Below are positions 26,094 through 33,413 of a stretch of DNA of 64,000 bases, piece by piece. The notes under the pieces are model-generated. The model ran no database searches and had not been told where the DNA came from. It saw nothing but the letters and a program-made list of their open reading frames with translations. The position numbers and the translations under genes were made by a program. The number at the start of each line of letters is the position of its first letter. Position 1 is the stretch's first letter. This DNA is from CAZGNZ01 sp964527215 (lineage in GTDB: Bacteria > Fidelibacterota > Marinisomatia > SCGC-AAA003-L08 > JACNLC01). Location: assembly GCA_964527215.1 (NCBI GenBank), contig CAZGNZ010000001.1, forward strand, positions 1 to 64,000, given 5' to 3'.

Positions 26094-26924
26094 TTACGGC
26101 TGTTTGAGCAGGAGCTCGCTTTGACTGATTTTGAATTCTTCAATATGAAAATCGCTCAGCCGGAAAACCGAAGAAACCCCGCAGTTTTCTGCAACCGACT
26201 GCACTGAGAAAGGGATTTTTCCAATATAAATTCGAGTTCTGTCATCAAAAATCAGGTGACCCTCCTCCTGAACTGGGTAGAGGTCCAGTCCGATATACAG
26301 CTCCCCGGCGTTTTTCGCAGGGATGATGGATGTCACAAATTCAAGTCCTTTTTCGGCAATGCCTGGGAGTTCGCTCTTCGGCAGCGTATTTAAATCGACA
26401 ATAAATTCTGCAAGCGCATGATCCGGTTCCAGTTTGATCTGATAGTTTTTGATTGATCTGCCGACATCCAATCCGGTTTCAAGATAAATTCGCATCAGGA
26501 AATGGGGAATCACCTGGGTTTGATGAAGCCGGAGCAGGGTTTGATTTTCTATATCCCGAAGCAGAGTTTCAGCGGCATCAGCCGTTTCTATGGGAGTCTG
26601 AGGACGTTGAGCTGGATGATGTCCTCCTGCCTGATGTGACTGACTGTCATCGTTTCGGGGCTGATCCCCTGAAGGATGATGGCTGTCACTGGTTCGAGAG
26701 AAATATTCCAACAGATTCTGATATTGGTTTCTGGAATCATCATCAGAGAAAGCGATGTCCGGAGCCGGGCAGACAAGGTGAGCAGACCTGTTTGCTTTCG
26801 GTGGCAGCTGTCCAATGCCGCCTGGATGGGTTTGGGTTCCGCTGTTTTTGGCCCAGTCCGGCTGGTAGGTGAGATTCTGCCTGAATTTTATTCCTGCAAA
26901 AACCAGAAGGGCAGCTATTGCCAA
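26094..26924 (-). CDS. Secreted or anchored protein of unknown function, third gene of the DsrE operon
   Basis: I do not recognise this protein. A hydrophobic N-terminus is followed by a His/Pro/Gln-rich low-complexity linker (about 75-115) and a C-terminal domain of about 150 residues with alternating strands (for example GELYIGLDLYPVQEEGHLIFDD). The 276-residue reading starts at a TTG that leaves a truncated hydrophobic segment without positive charge. An in-frame ATT at 26948, seven bases after AGGAG, would add IRNITLIA and restore a normal signal anchor. No ATG, GTG or TTG lies between. ATT initiation is rare, so this start is a proposal only. It follows the NTF2-like gene closely. Confidence 0.65.
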   Translation of the reverse strand: MAIAALLVFAGIKFRQNLTYQPDWAKNSGTQTHPGGIGQLPPKANRSAHLVCPAPDIAFSDDDSRNQYQNLLEYFSRTSDSHHPSGDQPRNDDSQSHQAGGHHPAQRPQTPIETADAAETLLRDIENQTLLRLHQTQVIPHFLMRIYLETGLDVGRSIKNYQIKLEPDHALAEFIVDLNTLPKSELPGIAEKGLEFVTSIIPAKNAGELYIGLDLYPVQEEGHLIFDDRTRIYIGKIPFSVQSVAENCGVSSVFRLSDFHIEEFKISQSELLLKQP

Positions 26925-26970
26925 TGCGATGAGTGTAATGTTTCGAATGCTTGGACTCCTGTCAAGCGGT

Positions 26971-27804
26971 TCAGTGAATCGGGATGATCATGTCCAGATA
27001 TAATTCCCATTCGGAAGATTCCATTACCCATACTCTCAGAAAACTCATTTTCCGGGGTTCCGTCTCATCCGTTCCTGTTTCTTCTCCGGTTCCGACAACG
27101 ACTCCGAATCGATTTTCAGAATCGGTTCGAGTAATCAGCCGATGCCATTCCCACGACGACGTCATCCTGTCCCGGAAAAATTCTGACTGAGAGAGGATGC
27201 TGTCAGCATGAGTATCCGGCCAGATTCCGATAAAATTTTCAGAAATGACGGAAGCATATGTGCCGAATGCGTCAGCAGGGAGCCGTCCTGTAAACAAACT
27301 GTCGATTTCTGAAAGGGTGGTTTGAGTCGGTATTGGCTGAGAATCCAAAGGGATCAACCCAGAAAAAGCTTCAGCACCGAATGCGGCATGTACCGCGGCA
27401 GTACTGGCATCCACCATGATTTTCCATTCTGTGTTCTGTTTTTCCCAGACTGTGCAGTATAATCCTGAATATATGATGGTATCCGACTGTCCGGTGACCC
27501 TGAATGTTGACCAGTTTCCGTGTGTTAATCCCAAGTCGCCGTCAGGTGCCATTCGCTCTGTTTTCGGCGTCCATGTCAGTTGGGTATCACTGTCCGGCAT
27601 GATGCGGTACCAGTCAACGGCCATAATCGGATTGGGAGAAAAAGTGACTGCCTGCGGACTGAGGACTTTCAGAAAAGCAGTTTTGATATCACTTTGCTGA
27701 CAACTTTGCAGCAGGCGTTGATCCTGATCAAGCAATATACCTGCCTGAAGCATACTAAGAAGGAACGCGCCAGCAGCCAGCTGCGATTTAAACCCTTTCT
27801 TCAT
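26971..27804 (-). CDS. Exported NTF2/DUF4440-like protein
   Basis: This 277-residue protein has a signal sequence (MKKGFKSQLAAGAFLLSML). A first domain (about 35-140) has the SnoaL/DUF4440 pattern: PDGDLGLTHGNW followed by YSGLYCTVWEKQNTEWKIMVD. A second region (about 165-277, with FGVVVGTGEETGTDETEPRKMSFLRVW and WELYLDM) looks like a second copy of the same cone-shaped fold. NTF2-like proteins bind small molecules or act as simple enzymes, so no reaction can be given. It sits eight bases after the DsrE-like gene, in one operon. Confidence 0.75.
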   Translation of the reverse strand: MKKGFKSQLAAGAFLLSMLQAGILLDQDQRLLQSCQQSDIKTAFLKVLSPQAVTFSPNPIMAVDWYRIMPDSDTQLTWTPKTERMAPDGDLGLTHGNWSTFRVTGQSDTIIYSGLYCTVWEKQNTEWKIMVDASTAAVHAAFGAEAFSGLIPLDSQPIPTQTTLSEIDSLFTGRLPADAFGTYASVISENFIGIWPDTHADSILSQSEFFRDRMTSSWEWHRLITRTDSENRFGVVVGTGEETGTDETEPRKMSFLRVWVMESSEWELYLDMIIPIH

Positions 27805-27812
27805 CCTGAATG

Positions 27813-28160
27813 TCAGATGGTAATAACCTTTTCTGCAATTCGCTGGGATTCGACAATGTCGTGCATTCCGCCGATTATTCCCACAGCGACACGGTCCGCC
27901 AGATTATAAAATTTCAAACAGGTATTGCAGATGATCAGGCGGGTACCCTGTGCCTCCAGCGCAGCGAGGGAATCCAATATGGGTGAGTCGTTGAGAATCA
28001 GTCTGACGCCCTCATTGTAAAAACATACTGCTCCCGGGCTGTAATCATTTTCTGCAAGCATTTTGAAATAGGTGGCAGCGAGTTTTATCTGCAGTTCAGG
28101 CGCTCCCTGACCCATGCCGTTTTGCGGCACAAGAATGACACTGTTTTTCAGGCTATTCAT
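27813..28160 (-). CDS. DsrE/YedF-like sulfur-relay protein
   Basis: This 115-residue protein has the DsrE/DsrF-like fold. It opens SVILVPQNGMGQGAPELQIKLAATYFKML, has a Cys in CFYNEGVRL and a second Cys-rich motif ICNTCLKFYNLADRVAVG. It ends GGMHDIVESQRIAEKVI. This pattern matches the C-terminal domain of YedF, a protein linked to selenium metabolism and sulfur transfer, without the N-terminal TusA part. The Cys pair in NTC could carry persulfide. No selD, tusA or dsr gene is nearby, so the partner is unknown. It heads a minus-strand operon of three. Confidence 0.82.
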   Translation of the reverse strand: MNSLKNSVILVPQNGMGQGAPELQIKLAATYFKMLAENDYSPGAVCFYNEGVRLILNDSPILDSLAALEAQGTRLIICNTCLKFYNLADRVAVGIIGGMHDIVESQRIAEKVITI

Positions 28161-28445
28161 TCATTTCTCTTATTTGTTGTTAAAACAGGATGAAAAGATG
28201 CGGTGAATTTATGACCGTGATTATTCCTCAAACCAATCATATAGAGATTCGGCGAGAAGAAATTACCGGAGAAGTGCGAAGCTGACATTTTCCAGGACCG
28301 GTACGCATGGGGCGGAGAAACGGAGTGAATATTATGGATAGAATATCGAAACCAGGCGAAAATAATGTACGAAACTGGGAGAAGCCGTGCGCTAAATTTG
28401 CACCTTATATTTGCGTAAATTCCCAAGATAAAACATCAGAGCAGC

Positions 28446-29426
28446 ATGTCACTTGAATTTGAAACGGTCTGTTGGTCAGAAGGATACAAGTTGGTAGCCG
28501 GTGTGGATGAAGCCGGACGGGGTCCATTGGCTGGGCCGGTGGTGGCCGCGGCCGTCATTTTTCCTAGGGATCTGGAACTTCCGGACATTCGGGATTCAAA
28601 AAAACTGACAGAGAAACGAAGATTGATTCTGTCGGAACAGATTCGCAGGAAGGCTTTGTCGGTTGGAACGGGGTTCGTTCATGAACGGAAGATTGACGAA
28701 GTCAACATTTTGCAAGCCACCTATCTTGCAATGCGGTCTGCAATCGGCGGACTGAAACCTCAGCCGGATTTTCTCCTTGTGGACGGAAATCCTGCCGACA
28801 TCAGTCATTATCCCCAAAAAGCAATTGTGAAAGGAGATGCCCGATCACAGTCGATCGGTGCGGCGTCCATAGTGGCGAAAGTCACCAGAGACCGGATGAT
28901 GCGCCAGTATGACCGGGTTTTCCCGGAGTACGGTTTCGCGAAGCACAAGGGATACGGAACCCGGCAGCATCTTGACGCACTCCGTGAATTTGGTGCAGCA
29001 GCCATTCACCGCCGAAGTTTCAATCCCGTTTCGGAGTTCCGGCCGCGATGGGAAGATTACAGAAGTCCGGCACAAATCGGCCGACTGGGTGAACAGCTCG
29101 CTGCCTGCGGGCTGATCAAACTGAACTGCGAGATTCTGGAACTGAATTACTCTCTGCCCGGTGTAGGTGAAATTGACATCATTCACAGGGAATCCGATGG
29201 TACCGTTGTTTTCAGTGAGGTGAAGGCGGGATTGAACATGCACCGGAGTTACGATCCGCTGGAGCAGATTGATCAGCACAAACTTGACTGTCTCACGGAT
29301 ACTGCGACACGATATATCGAGGAAAAAGCAATCGGCGAAAAAGTCCGTTTCGATGTAATTTCCGTCCAATTTTCCAAACAAAAACCATTGATTAAACGTG
29401 TGAAAGGCGGATTGGCGATTGTATAA
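28446..29426 (+). CDS. rnhB: Ribonuclease HII fused to a YraN/UPF0102 nuclease-like domain
   Basis: The N-terminal part (about 1-200) is RNase HII, which removes ribonucleotides from DNA-RNA hybrids. Asp21-Glu22 in GVDEAGRGPLAGPV, DSKKL, LLVDGN and the SIGAASIVAKVTRDRMM helix are all present, with HKGYGT after them. The C-terminal part (about 210-326) is a YraN/UPF0102 domain of the restriction-endonuclease fold: RLGEQLAACGLI, GEIDII, VVFSEVKAG and a final strand. rnhB and yraN are separate neighbours in many genomes. Here the linker is continuous with no stop or frameshift. The GGT gene overlaps the end by eight bases. Confidence 0.92.
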   Translation: MSLEFETVCWSEGYKLVAGVDEAGRGPLAGPVVAAAVIFPRDLELPDIRDSKKLTEKRRLILSEQIRRKALSVGTGFVHERKIDEVNILQATYLAMRSAIGGLKPQPDFLLVDGNPADISHYPQKAIVKGDARSQSIGAASIVAKVTRDRMMRQYDRVFPEYGFAKHKGYGTRQHLDALREFGAAAIHRRSFNPVSEFRPRWEDYRSPAQIGRLGEQLAACGLIKLNCEILELNYSLPGVGEIDIIHRESDGTVVFSEVKAGLNMHRSYDPLEQIDQHKLDCLTDTATRYIEEKAIGEKVRFDVISVQFSKQKPLIKRVKGGLAIV

Positions 29427-31122
29427 GAAGATTCTGATATATCTGGTTCTCGGACTGCTTTCCGGAAGTTTCCTGCCTGCCTTTGAACAGATTCCTGACG
29501 CCGTGGGGCGGTTTGGCGCGGTCACATCCTCCAATCGGTATGCCTCGCAGGCCGGACTGGAAATACTCAAAGCCGGAGGCAACGCAGTGGATGCGGCAGT
29601 GGCAGTGGGGTTTGCGCTGGCTGTGGTACATCCCGGGGCCGGAAACATCGGCGGCGGCGGATTTATGGTGATACGCTTTGCAGACGGATCTGTCACGGCA
29701 CTGGATTATCGGGAAACAGCACCGCAGGCCGCCTACAGGGATATGTTTCTGGATGACAGTCTGAATGTCATACCCGGAAAATCTTGGGAAACCTCATGGG
29801 CATCCGGAGTACCGGGATCTGTTGACGGAATGGGCAGGGCCCATAAAAAATTCGGGAAACTCAGCTGGAAGAAGGTGGTTCAACCGGCCATTCACCTTGC
29901 CGGCAAGGGATTTTATCTTGAACTGCAAAATGTCAAGAGCTTTCGAAAGTATAAAGAGTACTTGTCCCGGGACCCGGAAACCCGGGAAATTTTTACGAAA
30001 ATCGATGATGAATTTGTTTTGGGAGAAAAATTCAAACAACCCGATCTTGCACATACCCTCAAACGGATTGCCCGAAAAGGATTCCGGGAATTTTATGAAG
30101 GAAAAACCGCAAAACTTATCATTGACTGCATGAACCGGACAGACGGTTTGATCACACTCGAGGATTTACAGAATTACGAAACCCGTTTCAGGGAACCGAT
30201 ACAGTTTGAATATCGCGGATATACCGTATATTCCATGCCGCCGGCCTCTTCCGGAGGGATTGCTCTGGCAGGGATTTTAAATCAGCTGGAAAATATCCCT
30301 CTGGGTGAAATACCTTTCCACAGTGCCGAACATATCCACTATGTTGCTGAAGCCGAACGCAGGGTCTATGCGGATCGGGCCTATTACATGGGAGATCAGG
30401 ATTTCGTGCCGGTCCCCATTGAAACTCTGACCGCACAGGAATATGCCGATCAGCGATGGGCATCTGTTGACAGCACAAAGGCAACACCCAGCAGTACGAT
30501 GACCCATGGTCCCATCCCGTTTCAGTATCCTGAATCGGAAGAAACAACCCATTATTCTGTGGTTGACCAGTGGGGCAATGCGGTTTCGGTCACCACAACC
30601 ATCAATGGCTGGTTCGGAAACGGTATTACAGTGGATGGTGCCGGATTTCTTCTGAACAACGAAATGGATGATTTCAGCGCCAAGCCGGGTGTCCCCAATG
30701 CATTCGGATTGATTGGAGCGGAGGCCAATGCTGTCGAACCCGGTAAACGGATGCTCAGCTCTATGACTCCAACGATTGTGGAAGATCCGGAAGGCAGCCT
30801 GTTTCTGGTTGTGGGTTCACCGGGTGGTTCAACCATCATTACGACTGTGGCTCAGGTCATATCCAATGTCGTTGATTTCGGGATGAATATTGAAACCGCT
30901 GTCGAAGCCCCCCGGTTTCACCATCAGTGGCTGCCGGATTATGTTCGAGTGGAGCCGAACGGGTTCTCAATGGACACAATAAAAAAACTTTCTGAGAACG
31001 GGTATCAGTTCTATCAGAGAAACAGTATTGGAGAGGCCAACTGTATCCAGGTGGATCCGGTTACGGGGTATATTTATGCAACCGGCGACAGTAGGCGCGG
31101 AGGTGCGGCACTGGCGTACTGA
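29419..31122 (+). CDS. ggt: Gamma-glutamyltranspeptidase
   Basis: The periplasmic enzyme cleaves gamma-glutamyl bonds, for example in glutathione, and matures by self-cleavage. The 567-residue precursor has a signal peptide (about 1-21). It carries AGGNAVDAAVAVGFALAVV and GNIGGGGFMVIRF near 50-80, and RETAPQAAYRDM around 98. Thr377 in TTHYS should be the new N-terminal nucleophile of the small subunit. GSPGGSTIITTV holds the oxyanion glycines. Translation starts at TTG, overlapping the rnhB stop by eight bases, with AAGGCGG upstream. Family length is normal. Confidence 0.93.
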   Translation: MYKKILIYLVLGLLSGSFLPAFEQIPDAVGRFGAVTSSNRYASQAGLEILKAGGNAVDAAVAVGFALAVVHPGAGNIGGGGFMVIRFADGSVTALDYRETAPQAAYRDMFLDDSLNVIPGKSWETSWASGVPGSVDGMGRAHKKFGKLSWKKVVQPAIHLAGKGFYLELQNVKSFRKYKEYLSRDPETREIFTKIDDEFVLGEKFKQPDLAHTLKRIARKGFREFYEGKTAKLIIDCMNRTDGLITLEDLQNYETRFREPIQFEYRGYTVYSMPPASSGGIALAGILNQLENIPLGEIPFHSAEHIHYVAEAERRVYADRAYYMGDQDFVPVPIETLTAQEYADQRWASVDSTKATPSSTMTHGPIPFQYPESEETTHYSVVDQWGNAVSVTTTINGWFGNGITVDGAGFLLNNEMDDFSAKPGVPNAFGLIGAEANAVEPGKRMLSSMTPTIVEDPEGSLFLVVGSPGGSTIITTVAQVISNVVDFGMNIETAVEAPRFHHQWLPDYVRVEPNGFSMDTIKKLSENGYQFYQRNSIGEANCIQVDPVTGYIYATGDSRRGGAALAY

Positions 31123-31157
31123 TGAAAGATTACCAATAATCTAGCAAAGGACACATT

Positions 31158-32228
31158 TTGAATCAAAAACCGCTGGCAGGAAACAAAAAATGGCTGGGAC
31201 TTTCTGAAGCATTCTGGAAAGAGCTCAAAATTCTCACCATATTGATCATTGTCGCATTGACCATCAAGGCAACGCTTGTTGAAATTTATGTGGTGCCCAC
31301 CGGTTCAATGGAAAAAACCATCCTGACAGGCGATATGCTTATTGGAAACAAGTTTGTGTACGGTATGAGAACCCCAACGCGGATTGGACTGATCTGGACT
31401 CGTCTGGGGTTTGATATTCCGTGGATTCGCCTTCCGGAGTTTAAGGAAATTGAAACCGGTGATGTAACCATATTTGAATTTCCTCGGGATCCATTTCAGA
31501 AATATGTCAAACGCTGCATTGGCACTCCCGGTGATGTTATCGCCATAAATCAGGGAGAAATCACGATCAATCAGGAGGTGATGGAACTGCCTCCCCAGGG
31601 TTTTTTTGACGGGGGTGTGAAATACAAGGCCGGACAGTCTCAGAATATTTTCTCCTATTTTGAAGGGAATCAGGACAACATAAAATCATTTGTTGTACCG
31701 CACAAGGGGATGGAAATTGATTTTCAGAATGTGGATGACTGGCCATCAGTGATCACTCTGCTGGTCCAGGACGGGAATGAGGTGACATTGAGAGAAAAGA
31801 AATTTTCAGTGATCGACCCCAAAGAGCTGGCCCGGATGAAGGGATTTCTGAAGTATAAGTTTCTGGGTTTGTTCAATTCAAATAAATTGGCCGTTAATGC
31901 CAGACAGCTTGATGAGCAGCGGAGGTATATCCGTGAACTCATTGAAGACAACCGCCGTCAGAACATATACAATCCATGGGAAATTAATTTTAAACCCTCA
32001 GATTCCAACCTGGTTTATCAGAACCTGAAGGTGAACGGGAAGTTGGTGTCTGATATGAAGTCCTATATGTTAAAGCATGATTTTTATTTTTTTGTGGGAG
32101 ACAATCGCAATAACAGCTTTGATTCCCGGTTTTGGGGGTTTGTACCGGATACTCAGATTCTGGGAACGCCGCTGCTTTCACTGGTTAATCTGTTTAAATT
32201 TAAACTTCGACTTAAAACAATTTCTTAG
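31158..32228 (+). CDS. lepB: Signal peptidase I with enlarged middle region
   Basis: The inner-membrane peptidase removes signal peptides from exported proteins. One membrane helix (about 25-43) leads to Ser50 in PTGSMEKTIL. The general base is Lys118 in YVKRCIGTPGD. Box E is VGDNRNNSFDSRFWGFVP near the end. At 356 residues it is longer than the usual 200-320. About 150 residues between box D and box E (roughly 135-300) form a charged, helix-rich insertion with KFLGLFNSNKLAVNARQL and QRRYIRELIEDN. The start is TTG with AAAGGA upstream. It follows ggt by 35 bases, probably in one operon. Confidence 0.93.
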   Translation: MNQKPLAGNKKWLGLSEAFWKELKILTILIIVALTIKATLVEIYVVPTGSMEKTILTGDMLIGNKFVYGMRTPTRIGLIWTRLGFDIPWIRLPEFKEIETGDVTIFEFPRDPFQKYVKRCIGTPGDVIAINQGEITINQEVMELPPQGFFDGGVKYKAGQSQNIFSYFEGNQDNIKSFVVPHKGMEIDFQNVDDWPSVITLLVQDGNEVTLREKKFSVIDPKELARMKGFLKYKFLGLFNSNKLAVNARQLDEQRRYIRELIEDNRRQNIYNPWEINFKPSDSNLVYQNLKVNGKLVSDMKSYMLKHDFYFFVGDNRNNSFDSRFWGFVPDTQILGTPLLSLVNLFKFKLRLKTIS

Positions 32229-32240
32229 TTAAATTTAGCC

Positions 32241-32654
32241 ATGTTATCGTTATTGGCTTTTGTTTTAAAATTATTCCTGGGTGCACTTCTGGGCGGATTT
32301 CTGGAGTTTTCTTCGGATGCCAAAAACCAGCGCAGCAATGTCACTGCCGCTGCCTTTATTGGTTTGTCCGCAGCAGCTCTGCTTCATGTGGTTTCCGTCA
32401 TCGTTGAAGTGAATCAGGGACTTGCGCTCGGATTGGGGATTTTTACATGTGTCTGGCTGGCGCTGAACGTCACACCAGGCGAAGGATATGAAAGACGGTC
32501 GGTTCTGGTCTCCATCGCCATTTCAGGGGCTTTGGTTGGAGCTGCACATATCCTCGTGGCAATCGTGTATGCGGTAGTTGCCAAAGTGATATTTTATGCA
32601 GGAGCCCGATACTTCTCAGATTCTGCCGGTAATGATGAAACAAACTTGATGTAA
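32241..32654 (+). CDS. Small membrane protein of unknown function
   Basis: This 137-residue protein has about four hydrophobic segments. The N-terminus (KLFLGALLGGFLEFSSDAK) faintly recalls the GALIG-E pattern of MgtC/SapB proteins, but the rest does not fit well enough to claim it. It begins 12 bases after the signal peptidase stop on the same strand, so it is likely co-transcribed. No binding or catalytic motif is seen. Confidence 0.7.
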   Translation: MLSLLAFVLKLFLGALLGGFLEFSSDAKNQRSNVTAAAFIGLSAAALLHVVSVIVEVNQGLALGLGIFTCVWLALNVTPGEGYERRSVLVSIAISGALVGAAHILVAIVYAVVAKVIFYAGARYFSDSAGNDETNLM

Positions 32655-32759
32655 AGTTTTGAAAATATCATTGTATTGTTGGCCGAATAGTAAAAAATTT
32701 AATGCCTGTTTTTGAATGAAATTCAGCAAGGTTTTATCAACACAAAGTAAGGACCAGAC

Positions 32760-33260
32760 ATGCAAAGAGCAATTTGGATTGTCACCTTTCTAATCATTTT
32801 AGCGGGTGCTTATTATTGGTTTGTGATTCATGAAGAAAGTGTAGTCGCCGTACAAAAGATAGCCGACCGCAATGAACTCCTGTCGGACAGCATCAATGTG
32901 GCAACTGAACTGGAAAGACGCCTGGAATTAAGGTATATCGGGCACGGCAAACACCTTAAGGAAATTCAGGATGAGTATCGGGCCCATTATGAATCATATG
33001 TGGCAAAAATGGACTCCATTAATTCCGTCTTTACCGACATCAATTTTAAGATTGAACAGCTGGAAGAAAGTCTGACCAGAAAAATCAACCGTGTTCAGGA
33101 TGATTTGACATCTCTGAGTGATTCATTTGAAAGTTATAAAAGGACGAAAAACCGCGAGACCAGGGACATCCAGTCTGATATTACCGGGTTGAGAGATCGC
33201 CTATCCGGTATTGATGACCAACTTGTCCGGATTAAAGAGAAAGTCAAACTGGAAGACTAA
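32760..33260 (+). CDS. Membrane-anchored coiled-coil protein
   Basis: The 166-residue protein has one N-terminal membrane helix (about 4-22) and a long charged helical remainder. Heptad-like spacing of Leu, Ile and Val is clear from about 85 to the end (FKIEQLEESLTRKINRVQDDL, RDIQSDITGLRDRLSGIDDQL). It is expected to be a periplasmic or cytoplasmic rod anchored in the inner membrane. I cannot assign a family; structural or scaffolding roles are typical of such proteins. A terminator follows at 33321. Confidence 0.72.
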   Translation: MQRAIWIVTFLIILAGAYYWFVIHEESVVAVQKIADRNELLSDSINVATELERRLELRYIGHGKHLKEIQDEYRAHYESYVAKMDSINSVFTDINFKIEQLEESLTRKINRVQDDLTSLSDSFESYKRTKNRETRDIQSDITGLRDRLSGIDDQLVRIKEKVKLED

Positions 33261-33320
33261 AGATTCTGCGGTCCGACAATTACCGTAATTAAGACGTAAC
33301 ATTGTGAGTTTTAGGATTCA

Positions 33321-33356
33321 GAAGGGGGAATGAACATTCTCCCTTCTTGCTTTCAC
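33321..33356 (+). terminator. Rho-independent terminator
   Basis: Inverted arms GAAGGGGGAATG and CATTCTCCCTTC pair over 12 bases with one G-U and are followed by TTGCTTTC. This closes the coiled-coil gene and precedes the M16 protease gene. Confidence 0.75.
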
Positions 33357-33413
33357 AGAGAATCCATTTACTCACATTTCATCTGTTGAACTGATATAAT
33401 CCGAGGTAAAAAA

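Noticed and set aside
26453..26872. Plus-strand 139-residue frame
   Set aside because: It is antisense to the third gene of the DsrE operon, with no start context or family.
28157..28426. Minus-strand 89-residue frame upstream of the DsrE-like gene
   Set aside because: Unusual composition and no ribosome site. The 285-bp gap is divergent and should hold promoters for both sides instead.
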